Source: Phycisphaerales bacterium (GTDB lineage Bacteria > Planctomycetota > Phycisphaerae > Phycisphaerales > UBA1924). From it: a stretch of 64,000 bases of DNA. Both the position numbers and the translations under genes were made by a program. Below, one piece after another: positions 7,111 to 15,094 of the stretch (its first letter is position 1; each line of letters starts with the position of its first letter). The notes under the pieces were generated by a model, which saw only the letters and a program-made list of their open reading frames with translations, did no database searches and was not told where the DNA came from. Location of the stretch: contig CAJPFG010000010.1 of NCBI GenBank assembly GCA_905339235.1, positions 1 to 64,000 of the forward strand, read 5' to 3'.

Positions 7111-8379
7111 TTACTTGGGGTTCGGGATCAGCGAACTGCCCGGGGCCTCGGGCGCCGTGGGCGCGGGTGCCGGGGCCCGCTGGATAGGAACCTGCTTCGG
7201 GGCGGCGCGGACAAATCCGTAGTACGGCACCTTGATCTGCGGCTCATCGGAAAGATCGGTGGACACGATGATGCTGCCGCTCACGGCCCCGCCGTTCGTG
7301 GGCGCCTGGCCCGCGAGCGTGATCATGTACGAGACCGGCGTCGTGTTGGTGTCTTCCTTCACATCGAGAGTCTTGAAGACCGGCGCCGCGTTGTTCGCCG
7401 GCGCTTCCTCGACCTTGAGCACCTTGAACGCCTTCCCGTTTCGGCTCTTGAGGGTCGCCGTCGCCGACATGACCTGGCCGGGCGTAAGCGCCGCGAGTTG
7501 AACACGCGGCGGATTGACGGCGACATCGCCGATCACCTCGCCCTGCACGGTGAAGTTGACCACCCGCCCGTCCTCGTTGGTCCGCACCGCGATGTTGCCC
7601 ACCACCTGGCCCACGGGCGCCGTCGGCAGCACGCTCACTTCGATGGGATACTGCCACACCTGCTCGCCATTGACCTCGGCCTCAACGCCGGGCAGGGCCT
7701 TGGCCGCGGCCGACGCGATCGTCGCCTGCGCGCCCACGACGGTCAGGTCCTTCTTGCGGGAAGTCACCGTGACGGTCATGGTCTTGCCCTTGCCCTTGGG
7801 CACCTCGCCCATGGAGACAACCTGGGGATCCACCGTCACCATCGGACGGACATCGGACTTGACATTCAGCACGACGTTCCGGCTGGAGTCGTCGTTGGTG
7901 CTCACCGTGACGGTGGTGTGCTGCGGGCCGCGCTTGTGGTTGGGGTTGAACTGGATCTTGATCGCGCCCTCTTCGCCCGGCGCGTACTCGAGTTTGGCCA
8001 GCGCCGGCACCGTGCACCCGCAGGATCCCTGCGTCTTCACAATCGTGAGGGGGCCGGTGCCCTCGTTCTTGAACTTGTACTCAAACTCGACGGTTTTGTC
8101 GTCGCTGATGATGCCGAAGTCGTGGGTCAGATCCGCGAACACGACCTTGCCGCCCTGGGACGGGACTTCCGGGACCGGTCCCTTCTCCGGCGCCTTCACT
8201 CCCGGAGCGCTGGGCGAGAGTTGCGGCGGAACGACCTTGACCGGAATCTCCCGCGTGGGCACCTGCTTGACCGGGGGCTGCTTCGGCGTCACCGAGGGAT
8301 TCGTGTCCTGCGCAAGGGTCGTCACCGCCATGCCGCACGCCGACAACACCGCCAAAAGAATCGTCTTCTTCCGTGCCAT
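7111..8379 (-). CDS. Secreted DUF1573-domain protein
   Basis: A 422-residue exported protein with a signal peptide (about 1-23, ending TTLAQ) and a proline-rich stretch. A DUF1573 immunoglobulin-like domain (about 78-180) follows, with the motif KTQGSCGCTVPALAKLEY, and then at least one more beta-sandwich repeat. DUF1573 proteins are common in Planctomycetes and Bacteroidetes; their role is unknown. AGGAG lies well placed before the ATG at 8379. The rhodanese and MauE genes follow about 100 bp downstream on the same strand, which suggests a functional link in extracytoplasmic redox or sulfur chemistry. Confidence 0.85.
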   Translation of the reverse strand: MARKKTILLAVLSACGMAVTTLAQDTNPSVTPKQPPVKQVPTREIPVKVVPPQLSPSAPGVKAPEKGPVPEVPSQGGKVVFADLTHDFGIISDDKTVEFEYKFKNEGTGPLTIVKTQGSCGCTVPALAKLEYAPGEEGAIKIQFNPNHKRGPQHTTVTVSTNDDSSRNVVLNVKSDVRPMVTVDPQVVSMGEVPKGKGKTMTVTVTSRKKDLTVVGAQATIASAAAKALPGVEAEVNGEQVWQYPIEVSVLPTAPVGQVVGNIAVRTNEDGRVVNFTVQGEVIGDVAVNPPRVQLAALTPGQVMSATATLKSRNGKAFKVLKVEEAPANNAAPVFKTLDVKEDTNTTPVSYMITLAGQAPTNGGAVSGSIIVSTDLSDEPQIKVPYYGFVRAAPKQVPIQRAPAPAPTAPEAPGSSLIPNPK

Positions 8380-8601
8380 GAACTTTGCTCCTGGGCTTGG
8401 CGGGTGAAACCCGCTCGCAAATCGTTTCTTCCCCTCTAAAGAGACCGACCGCCACGCGGCGGGCCTCCATTCTTCGCCTGTTCCGGGGCCGCGCTCGACA
8501 AATTCGCACCGCTGCCGAGAAGTTACCTAACGTTTACCGGCCATGCGAGGGACGCCGTGATATCGGCGGCCGACCTTGAGGGTCGCGGGGTGCGCCTCGA
8601 A

Positions 8602-8607
8602 TACCCT
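8602..8607 (+). promoter_or_regulatory. Candidate -10 box of Dus gene, leaderless start
   Basis: TACCCT followed by five bases and the GTG at 8613; no Shine-Dalgarno. The 233-bp gap to the divergent DUF1573 gene (8380-8612) shows no other clear signal apart from that gene's AGGAG. Confidence 0.4.
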
Positions 8608-8612
8608 CCTCC

Positions 8613-9863
8613 GTGCTCCGCCTGGGCCCGATTCAACTCCAGACCAACCTTTTGCTGGCCCCCATCGCCGGGTACTGCGATCTTGCCTTCCGGACGATCT
8701 GCCGCGAGTGGGGAGGCGTCGGCCTTGCCTGCACGGATCTGCTTTCTCCGCAAGGGCTCCTCCGGGGCACGGCCACCAGCCTCGACCTCGCCCGCACCAA
8801 CGCCTTCGACAAGCCCGTGGGCATGCAGTTGTACGGCAGCGACCCCGAGATCATGGCCGAGGGCGCCCGCTGGGCCGTCGAGCACGGCGCGACGGTCATC
8901 GACATCAACATGGGCTGCCCGGTGGACAAGGTCACGAAGAAGGACGGCGGCTCCAAACTCTTGACCGATCTCTCGCGGGCTGTTCGCGTCACCGAGCGCG
9001 TGGTGAGAGAACTGGAGAAGATCCCACTCGACGCCGGCGAATGGTCCAAGCGCCTCGGCCCCGCTCAAATCCACCTCGGTCCGGCCTCGCCACAGGCGCC
9101 ACACGCCTCTCATCCCCCGCCTCTTGCCTCTCGCCTTTCGCCTTCCGCCTCCCCCGTCCCCCTCACCTGCAAAATCCGCCTGTGCTGGAACACGTCCGAC
9201 TATGAATCGGGCGCGGCCTGCTCGCCCCACCTCGCCCGAATGCTCGCCGATGTCGGCGTCGTGGCCGTGACCGTCCACGGCCGGACCACCGAGGACAAGT
9301 TCTCCGGCTCTGTCCGTCTCGACGGCATCGCGCGGGTCGTGGAAGCGGTGAACGGCCGCATCCCGATCATCGGCAACGGCGATGTGCGCGCACCCGAAGA
9401 CGCCGAGCGCATGCTCCGGCACACGGGCTGCCAGGGGATCATGATCGGCCGCGGCGCCCTGAGCACGCCCTGGCTCTTTCGCGACACGTGGGCTCACCTC
9501 TGCGCGATCGGTCTCGCAACACCTCCCCCTGGTATGGGCGGCACAGGCGTCCGGCCTGTGCGCCCTCCCGAACCCACCGAATCCGAAAAACTCGCGACGA
9601 TCCGCCGCTTCTTCAACCTCATGCGGGAGTATCGCGACGACCGCTACGCCGTCTTCCAGATCAACCGGCGCGTCTCGTGGTTCGCCAAGACCCTCCAGCG
9701 CGATGCGGGCAACGGAAAACTGGAGAGCATCAAGCCATTCAAAGAGGCCGTTCGCAACGCGACGACCGCCGACGAGGTGTTCGACGCACTCGATCGATTC
9801 GAGGCGGGTGGACTTCGCGGCGGGTTCGAAACGGCTCACACCGCTGCCGACGTATCGGGCTGA
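8613..9863 (+). CDS. tRNA-dihydrouridine synthase (Dus family) with two in-frame inserts
   Basis: FMN enzyme that reduces uridines in tRNA. Family motifs in the 416-residue product: APIAGYCDLAFRTICREWGG, MGCPVDKVTKKDGGS with the catalytic cysteine, VHGRTTEDKFSG and IPIIGNGDV. The protein is longer than usual. Residues around 150-185 (from KRLGPAQIHLG to SASPVPL) are an Ala/Pro/Ser-rich insert encoded by CT-rich repeat-like DNA (about 9061-9165). Residues around 305-325 include a translated palindromic repeat (9541-9561). Both interrupt an otherwise conserved sequence and keep the frame. Most similar to DusB-type enzymes; GTG start without Shine-Dalgarno. Confidence 0.9.
   Translation: MLRLGPIQLQTNLLLAPIAGYCDLAFRTICREWGGVGLACTDLLSPQGLLRGTATSLDLARTNAFDKPVGMQLYGSDPEIMAEGARWAVEHGATVIDINMGCPVDKVTKKDGGSKLLTDLSRAVRVTERVVRELEKIPLDAGEWSKRLGPAQIHLGPASPQAPHASHPPPLASRLSPSASPVPLTCKIRLCWNTSDYESGAACSPHLARMLADVGVVAVTVHGRTTEDKFSGSVRLDGIARVVEAVNGRIPIIGNGDVRAPEDAERMLRHTGCQGIMIGRGALSTPWLFRDTWAHLCAIGLATPPPGMGGTGVRPVRPPEPTESEKLATIRRFFNLMREYRDDRYAVFQINRRVSWFAKTLQRDAGNGKLESIKPFKEAVRNATTADEVFDALDRFEAGGLRGGFETAHTAADVSG
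9541..9561. repeat. Palindromic repeat inside the Dus coding sequence
   Basis: GCACAGGC, five bases, GCCTGTGC. The same design (arms ending in GCC/GGC around a short loop) occurs after the gdh and glycosylasparaginase stop codons. Here it is translated in frame. Confidence 0.6.
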
Positions 9864-10198
9864 TGATTCTGCCCGCAATACAGGCACGTGCGATGCCGCT
9901 GCATCAGCGTCCTTCCGCACTGGCTGCACTTGAGCGGTGCGTCGTTCGGTCGGATTCGTCCGTCCAGCACGCCGTCGCGCAGGTCCACCTCGGTGATCTG
10001 GTTGGCGATCTCTTGCTGGGTCAGACCCAGCCTTGCCACGATCAGTTCCCACATCGCGGTGTTGATCAGGGCCAGCCGGTCGAGCCGGTCTTCGAGCCGT
10101 TGAATCGCTGCGGAGTGCTCACGCGAGTCGCTCAACTGATCGGTCTTCAACTCCCCGATCTGCCTCTGCTGATAGAAATCCCACGCGAAGTTGATCAT
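9836..10198 (-). CDS. Small protein with coiled coil and C-terminal zinc ribbon
   Basis: A 120-residue protein. Residues about 10-60 are charged and helical (coiled-coil-like, with LEDRLDRLALINTAMWELI). The C-terminus holds CSQCGRTLMQRHRTCLYCG, a CxxC/CxxC zinc ribbon. GGAAGGAG precedes the ATG at 10198. The gene is convergent with the Dus gene and their 3' ends overlap by 28 bp. No known family was recognised. Confidence 0.65.
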   Translation of the reverse strand: MINFAWDFYQQRQIGELKTDQLSDSREHSAAIQRLEDRLDRLALINTAMWELIVARLGLTQQEIANQITEVDLRDGVLDGRIRPNDAPLKCSQCGRTLMQRHRTCLYCGQNHQPDTSAAV

Positions 10199-10270
10199 GG
10201 CGAGGCTCCTTCCGGCCGACTGTATCGGGCAGGGGCGACCCGCCGTTGCGTTCCCGTCACGCCCGCCCCC

Positions 10271-10795
10271 TCACATCCCCGCCGGCCGCAACGGCTCCTT
10301 CACCGCGTTGTCGGTCCGGGCGCTCTTCGGCAGCATGAAGCACATCGCCATCATCATGCCGTTCTTGAACCGCGCCCCCGCGGGCGCGCGTCCCGTCTCG
10401 ATGATCGTCTTGTAGAGGCCCAGGATCGCCGGCCAACTCGTGCTGACGCTCTTGTACGTCCGCGTTTCGCCCTCGAACCGCGAGTGTGTCACCGTGACGC
10501 GCGTCACACCGTCTTTTTCGCGCAGGCTCCACTCCACCAGCGTGGGCGCATCCTTCTCCATCGAGAAGCGGAAGGTGTGCACCAGCCGCGACGGCGGTGC
10601 GACCTCCAACACCTCGCCCAGCACGAACGTGTGTGTCCCGCCCTTGTTGCGGTAGGTGAAGACCGCGCCGGGCCGCAGTTCCATGTGCAGGTACGTCCCG
10701 AACATCGCATGGTGCGGCGACCCCTGCCTGGTGATCTCGTCCCACACCCGCTGCACGCCCGCCCGGATGTCGATGGAAAACACGCGCTCGATCAT
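10271..10795 (-). CDS. SRPBCC (AHSA1-like) domain protein
   Basis: A 174-residue START/Bet v1-like fold protein. It starts MIERVFSIDIRAGVQRVWDEIT, the classic opening of AHSA1-type SRPBCC proteins, and continues through VLEVAPPSRLVHTFRF and the C-terminal helix WPAILGLYKTIIETG. The ligand is unknown. The ATG at 10795 overlaps the stop of the ArsR-type regulator in an ATGA junction. This regulator-SRPBCC pairing is common in bacteria, and the product is presumably under control of that regulator. Confidence 0.85.
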   Translation of the reverse strand: MIERVFSIDIRAGVQRVWDEITRQGSPHHAMFGTYLHMELRPGAVFTYRNKGGTHTFVLGEVLEVAPPSRLVHTFRFSMEKDAPTLVEWSLREKDGVTRVTVTHSRFEGETRTYKSVSTSWPAILGLYKTIIETGRAPAGARFKNGMMMAMCFMLPKSARTDNAVKEPLRPAGM

Positions 10796-11229
10796 GTTCG
10801 GCCTCCACGAGTTTCGCGACGCAGGGAAACGCCGGGGGACGTGGGGTGAACTTCGTCCCCGCGGCGTGCGCAGGCCGCCTCGGCCCGCCGCTTCAGTTCG
10901 GTGAGCGCGCCCGCCCACAAGCCCTCGTACTTCGTCACCCACCGCTCGTACACCTGGCGTATCGGCACCGGATTGAGAAAGTTGTGCCGCTCCCGCCCTT
11001 GCTTCTTCGAGACGACCAGCCGCGCCCGCCACAGCACCTTCAGGTGCTGCATCACCGCGAACCGCGAGAGATCGGGGAATCGCATCACCAGTTCGCCCGT
11101 GGTCTTGGGTCCCTCGCGCAGCGCATCCAGGATCTCCCGCCGCACCTCGCTGGCCAGCGCCTTGAAGACTCGGTCCAGGGACACGGACCGCGGAGCGCCG
11201 GCAACGGGGATGGACAAGAGGCTCAACAC
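10792..11229 (-). CDS. ArsR-family winged-helix repressor
   Basis: A 145-residue regulator. The core VFKALASEVRREILDALREG, the recognition region FAVMQHLKVLWRARLVVSKKQGRE and HNFLNPVPIRQVYERW are typical of the SRPBCC-linked ArsR subgroup. No cysteine metal site (CxC) is present, so metal sensing is unlikely. The GTG at 11229 fits an operator/-10 element directly upstream (11228-11247), 6 nt from TATTTT. A second GTG at 11184 (VSLDRVF) is possible. The gene overlaps the SRPBCC gene by 4 bp, and the two form an operon that probably represses itself. Confidence 0.87.
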   Translation of the reverse strand: MLSLLSIPVAGAPRSVSLDRVFKALASEVRREILDALREGPKTTGELVMRFPDLSRFAVMQHLKVLWRARLVVSKKQGRERHNFLNPVPIRQVYERWVTKYEGLWAGALTELKRRAEAACARRGDEVHPTSPGVSLRRETRGGRT

Positions 11230-11247
11230 GTGATAAAAATATCACGT
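11228..11247 (-). promoter_or_regulatory. Palindromic operator overlapping the -10 of the ArsR/SRPBCC operon
   Basis: Perfect inverted repeat ACGTGAT (11228-11234), six AT bases, ATCACGT (11241-11247), very AT-rich against the surrounding GC. On the minus strand TATTTT in its centre lies 6 nt before the GTG at 11229. Binding of a dimeric repressor here would cover the -10 box. Confidence 0.6.
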
Positions 11248-11300
11248 AAAGGCCGGGGTGTCAAGCGGATTCATCGCGGCGATCACGCACGCCGTTCGGG

Positions 11301-11364
11301 TAGAATCGGCCATGCCATCGGGCCCGCGTTTTCCGGCCGCCCTGCCGGCCATCCCGCGCGAATG
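11301..11364 (+). other. Possible leaderless 17-codon ORF
   Basis: A TAGAAT box (11301-11306) lies 5 nt before an ATG at 11312 that opens a 17-codon frame ending at TGA 11362-11364. The spacing is the one seen before real genes in this window. The peptide is proline-rich and without known relatives. It sits in the 218-bp gap 11230-11447, which otherwise holds only the ArsR operator. It may equally be a short non-coding RNA start or chance. Confidence 0.25.
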
Positions 11365-11447
11365 ACTCGACGAGTCCAAGGCCGCGGCCAGGCGACGAGG
11401 ATCGCGCGGCGCCGGCGGCCGGGACGGACGACAGGCTCAACTCGCCT

Positions 11448-11891
11448 TCAGCGGAGTTCCACGAGTGTCTCCGTCTCAAGCTTGCTCTCGTCGCTGTTCC
11501 AGTGGCCGTAGACCTCAACCATCGGCCACCCGGTGCGAACTCCACGGACTTCAAGGGCCCGCGTCATGGCCGCACCCGTGCCGGGCAGCAACCGGTACGG
11601 CCCCACGTGCTTCCACACCGCGTACTTCGTCAGTCGAACGGTTTTCTGCTCAAGCCCCGCCGCGGCGGGGTCGCTACCCGCTCCGGCCACGACCCCCGCG
11701 AACACACTCCCATCCTCCTCGTACACCACGCGGTTGATCCCGTCGTTGGGTATTCCGCCTGCCTTGATCGCCGGCCACACCCGCCCAAGCAGTGTCATGA
11801 TCTCTTCGCCGTAACTCCTCGCGGGATCGTGCCGCAGGGAATGCCCGCAGATCGTGTACTCGACCGGAACGGTTCGGATTTCAGGGTGCAT
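11448..11891 (-). CDS. GyrI-like / AraC effector-binding-domain protein
   Basis: A stand-alone GyrI-like small-molecule-binding protein of 147 residues. It begins MHPEIRTVPVEYTICGHSLRHD and contains YAVWKHVGPYRLLPGTGAAM and a final WPMVEVYGHW...ETETLVEL, the layout of the domain also found C-terminal to AraC and MerR regulators. No DNA-binding domain is attached. The ATG at 11891 is preceded by TAGAAT with 5 nt spacing. It is divergent from glutamate dehydrogenase. The ligand is unknown. Confidence 0.8.
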   Translation of the reverse strand: MHPEIRTVPVEYTICGHSLRHDPARSYGEEIMTLLGRVWPAIKAGGIPNDGINRVVYEEDGSVFAGVVAGAGSDPAAAGLEQKTVRLTKYAVWKHVGPYRLLPGTGAAMTRALEVRGVRTGWPMVEVYGHWNSDESKLETETLVELR

Positions 11892-11896
11892 GTATC

Positions 11897-11902
11897 ATTC
11901 TA
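11897..11902 (-). promoter_or_regulatory. Candidate -10 box of GyrI-like gene, leaderless start
   Basis: On the minus strand TAGAAT, five bases, ATG at 11891; no Shine-Dalgarno. Confidence 0.45.
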
Positions 11903-11934
11903 ACTACGGTCGATCCGCCGGGGCGCCGACCCCT

Positions 11935-11961
11935 TTGACGCCCCGGGCCTTTGGCTACCCT
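11935..11961 (+). promoter_or_regulatory. Candidate promoter of glutamate dehydrogenase, leaderless start
   Basis: TTGACG (11935-11940), 15 bases, TACCCT (11956-11961), then six bases and the ATG at 11968. This is one of the few leaderless-type starts in the window with a recognisable -35. Confidence 0.5.
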
Positions 11962-11967
11962 GTCACT

Positions 11968-13248
11968 ATGACCACCGACGTCTTCTCGGCCGCACTGCAG
12001 CGCCTCGATATGGGCGCCGCCCACGCCAACGCTCACTCCGAGACGATCCTCAGACTCAGAAGCCCCAAGCAGTTCATCGAGGTCTCCATCCCCGTCCGCA
12101 TGGACGACGGCTCCCTCCGCATCTTCACCGGCTACCGCTGCAAGTACGACGACACCCGCGGCCCCGCGAAAGGCGGCATCCGCTTCCACGAGGACGTCAC
12201 CCCGGCCGAGGTCAAGGCCCTCGCCTTCTGGATGACCTTCAAGTGCGCCTGCGTCGGTATCCCCTTCGGCGGCGGCAAGGGCGGCGTCATCGTCGAGCCC
12301 CGCACCCTTTCCACCGCCGAACTCGAGCGCCTCAGCCGCGGCTACATGCGCGCCATCGCCTTCGCCGTCGGCACGGACATCGATGTCCCCGCCCCCGACG
12401 TCAACACCGGCCCCATGATCATGGCCTGGATGTCCGACGAGTACTCCGTCCTCACCGGCCGGCGCGATCCCGGCATCATCACCGGCAAGCCCGTCGCCGT
12501 CGGCGGCTCGCTCGGGCGCGACGACGCCACCGCCCGCGGTGGGTACTACTGCCTCAAGGAACTCGAGAAGCAACTCGGCTGGGACCGCGAGAACACGCCG
12601 CGCCCCGTCGCCATTCAGGGTTTCGGCAACGCCGGCGACCACATGGCCCGGCTCCTCGACCGTGATGCTCGCTTCAGGGTCGTTGCCGTCAGCGACCATC
12701 ACGGCGGCCGCTTCAACCCCGACGGCCTCGACATCACGCGCCTCGCCGATCACAAGGAGAAAACCCACAAGATGCTCCCGGCCTCCGACTGCGGGCGCGG
12801 GACCCGAGAGATCTCCAACAAGGACCTCCTCGAGTTGGAGTGCGATGTCCTCGTCCCCGCGGCCATCGAAAACGTCATCACCGCCGACAACGCCGCGCGC
12901 GTGAAGGCCAAGGTCGTCCTCGAACTCGCCAACGGGCCCTGCACCCCGGAGGCCGATGCGATCCTCTGGAAGAACAAGGTCATCATCATCCCCGACATCC
13001 TCGCCAACGCCGGAGGAGTGACCGTCTCGTACTTCGAATGGACGCAGAACAAGACCGGCTACTACTGGGACCTGCTACGGGTGCACGACGAACTCAGAAG
13101 GAAGATGGCCGCGGAGTTCGCCGGGGTCTTCGAACTGGCAAAGTCCCGCGCCATCGACATGCGAACCGCCGCGTACGCGCACGCGCTCGCCCGCCTGGCA
13201 CCGGCGCTCGAGAGCACCGGCACCAGCCGAAACTACGCCAAGGAGTAG
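11968..13248 (+). CDS. gdhA: Glutamate dehydrogenase (Glu/Leu/Phe/Val family)
   Basis: Oxidative deamination of glutamate to 2-oxoglutarate, or the reverse. The 426-residue length is typical of the bacterial hexameric enzyme. Seen: the substrate region KGGIRFHEDVTPAEVKALA, the glycine-rich catalytic segment GIPFGGGKGGV, the nucleotide-binding GFGNAGDHMARLL, and NAGGVTVSYFEW near the C-terminus. The ATG at 11968 gives the family N-terminus and lies 6 nt behind a -10-like box; an upstream in-frame ATG would run back into the GyrI-like gene. Coenzyme choice was not determined. Confidence 0.92.
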   Translation: MTTDVFSAALQRLDMGAAHANAHSETILRLRSPKQFIEVSIPVRMDDGSLRIFTGYRCKYDDTRGPAKGGIRFHEDVTPAEVKALAFWMTFKCACVGIPFGGGKGGVIVEPRTLSTAELERLSRGYMRAIAFAVGTDIDVPAPDVNTGPMIMAWMSDEYSVLTGRRDPGIITGKPVAVGGSLGRDDATARGGYYCLKELEKQLGWDRENTPRPVAIQGFGNAGDHMARLLDRDARFRVVAVSDHHGGRFNPDGLDITRLADHKEKTHKMLPASDCGRGTREISNKDLLELECDVLVPAAIENVITADNAARVKAKVVLELANGPCTPEADAILWKNKVIIIPDILANAGGVTVSYFEWTQNKTGYYWDLLRVHDELRRKMAAEFAGVFELAKSRAIDMRTAAYAHALARLAPALESTGTSRNYAKE

Positions 13249-13253
13249 GTAGC

Positions 13254-13270
13254 ACAAGCCTCCGGCTTGT
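13254..13270. repeat. Short palindromic repeat after gdh
   Basis: ACAAGCC, TCC, GGCTTGT, starting 6 nt after the gdh stop codon. It resembles the elements at 9541-9561 and 23746-23767. It lacks a T-run and so is not a classic terminator. Confidence 0.55.
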
Positions 13271-13295
13271 ATGGTCGCTCTACTTCGCACCCGCA

Positions 13296-14243
13296 TTAAT
13301 CGGCGCACGCGTCAAGCACGCCGATCGCCCCCTCCGGCACCAAGTCCTCCGCCCCGGCCCAGCGCGGCTCGCCCGCGTGCGGGTACGCCCGCGTGATCTT
13401 CCGCAAAACGTTGCTGCGGAACTCATCCGGCTTCAACTGATACTCCGGGTTGCCCTGCGTGTGCGCAAACTGCTCGGCGATCTTCCGCCGAAGGTCCTCC
13501 GCGCGCCGGCCCGGGTCGGGATGTGTCGAGAGAATCTCCGGCGGGCTGTTCCCCTTCGACGCCTCCTGCAGAATCTCCATCACCTGCACCGCCCCCATCG
13601 GGTCATACTTCACCTCGACCATGTACTCCGACCCCAGCGAGTCAGACTCCGATTCCTGCCGCCGGTCGTAACTCATCAGAAACAGTGTCGTGCTCTGCGA
13701 CGCCACCTCCGAAATGATCTGGCCGCTCTGGCTCCCGCCCAGCACGTTCGAGGCAACCTGGAGGCCCAGGTCCGCCGCCAGACTCCTTGACACCCGCTCG
13801 TTCCCGTGCCGGGCCATCACGTGCCCCACCTCGTGCCCCAGCACGGCCGCGAGTTGGGCCTCGTTGTTCATCTTCTGCATCAGCCCGCGCGAGATGAACA
13901 CCTTCCCCCCCGGAAGCGCGAACGCGTTGATCACGTCGCTATCCAGCACGAGGAACTCCCACTGGAACGCCGCCATGCGCTGGTCGCGCTCGATCGCCGG
14001 CCCGAGCAGCCTTCGGCCGACTCCGCTCACGTAGGTGTTGATGTCCGCCCGCGCCATCGCCCCGCCGAACTCGGCGAGCATCTGCGGCTTGGCCTGTGCG
14101 CCAAGTTCCGACTCCTGGCTCAGGCTCATCAGGAGCAACTGGCTTCGCGACGTCGTCGGGTTCGTCTCGCATCCCACCGACCACATCGCCGCCAGCATCG
14201 CACACGCCAACGCCGCCGCTCTCGCCAACATTCCGCTGTTCAT
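13296..14243 (-). CDS. M48-family metalloprotease, lipoprotein
   Basis: A 315-residue periplasmic zinc protease resembling BepA/LoiP-type M48C enzymes. The N-terminus MNSGMLARAAALACAMLAAMW ends in VGC, a lipoprotein-signal-like site. GGKVFISRGLMQKM precedes the zinc motif HEVGHVMARH, and the third ligand glutamate is in ESESDSLG. The final part STHPDPGRRAEDLRRKI is typical. These proteases remove misfolded outer-membrane proteins in other bacteria. GGGAG lies before the ATG at 14243; the frame upstream of it has no family sequence. Confidence 0.88.
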   Translation of the reverse strand: MNSGMLARAAALACAMLAAMWSVGCETNPTTSRSQLLLMSLSQESELGAQAKPQMLAEFGGAMARADINTYVSGVGRRLLGPAIERDQRMAAFQWEFLVLDSDVINAFALPGGKVFISRGLMQKMNNEAQLAAVLGHEVGHVMARHGNERVSRSLAADLGLQVASNVLGGSQSGQIISEVASQSTTLFLMSYDRRQESESDSLGSEYMVEVKYDPMGAVQVMEILQEASKGNSPPEILSTHPDPGRRAEDLRRKIAEQFAHTQGNPEYQLKPDEFRSNVLRKITRAYPHAGEPRWAGAEDLVPEGAIGVLDACAD

Positions 14244-14312
14244 GATCGACTCCCGTGCAGGGGCACTTCCCCGCACAGATTCTTGCCCTCCCAACCCTTG
14301 CACGCCGCCCTC

Positions 14313-14318
14313 TATCAT
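14313..14318 (+). promoter_or_regulatory. Candidate -10 box of ubiE-like gene, leaderless start
   Basis: TATCAT followed by five bases and the GTG at 14324. Confidence 0.35.
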
Positions 14319-14323
14319 CGGCC

Positions 14324-15094
14324 GTGCCGACCCAAGGTCCATCCGCCCCCGCCTGGCGCTCCGACGAACTCGCCAACCCCCACGCGAGCGAGGAGAAGCC
14401 TTCCAAAGTCCGCCGGATGTTCGCGGCCATCGCCCACGCCTACGACCTGAACAACCGCGTTCACTCCCTCGGCCAGGATCAGCGCTGGCGCCGCTTCGCG
14501 GTCCGGCAGGCACAGGTGACGCCGGGTGACCTCGTCCTCGATGTCGCGTGCGGCACCGGCGACCTTTCCCAGGCCTTCGCCGCCTCCCCCGCCTCTCGCG
14601 TCATCGGCCTGGACTTCACGCACGAAATGCTCGTCGTGGCGAGGGAGAAGCAGCGCGGGCACTCCGGCCCCGCCGCGGCCAAGATCACCTACATCGAAGG
14701 TGACGCCCAGTGCCTTCCGCTCGCCGACGCGTCCGTGAACGTGGTCTCCATTGCGTTCGGGATTCGCAACGTTGCCGATCCCCGACTCGCCCTGAGCGAG
14801 TTCGCACGAGTCCTCAGGCCCGGCGGCCGCCTCATCATCCTCGAGTTCGATCAGCCCCGAAACGCCGTCATGCGCTGGTTCAATACCTTCTATTGCGCAC
14901 GCGTCATGCCCGTCACCGCCACCTGGATCAGCGGCGACCGGTCGGGTGCCTACCGCTATCTCCCTGCATCCGTGGGGACCTTTCTCTCGCGCGAGCAAAT
15001 GACCGGCACGATTTGCGCTTCCGGCTTCCGCGATGCCACCGTGGCCCCCCTCTCATTGGGGATATGCGTGTGCTATCGGGCGTTCCGCATCTGA
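14324..15094 (+). CDS. ubiE: Demethylmenaquinone / ubiquinone methyltransferase (UbiE/MenG family)
   Basis: SAM-dependent C-methyltransferase of quinone biosynthesis, 256 residues. The N-terminal KVRRMFAAIAHAYDLNNRVHS, motif I LVLDVACGTGDL, IAFGIRNVADP and VLRPGGRLIILEF are diagnostic. The C-terminal part carries YRYLPASV (UbiE: YRYLPxSI). The likely substrate in a planctomycete is demethylmenaquinone. A GTG start at 14324 is supported by a -10-like box 5 nt upstream, although family similarity begins about 25 residues later. Confidence 0.9.
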   Translation: MPTQGPSAPAWRSDELANPHASEEKPSKVRRMFAAIAHAYDLNNRVHSLGQDQRWRRFAVRQAQVTPGDLVLDVACGTGDLSQAFAASPASRVIGLDFTHEMLVVAREKQRGHSGPAAAKITYIEGDAQCLPLADASVNVVSIAFGIRNVADPRLALSEFARVLRPGGRLIILEFDQPRNAVMRWFNTFYCARVMPVTATWISGDRSGAYRYLPASVGTFLSREQMTGTICASGFRDATVAPLSLGICVCYRAFRI

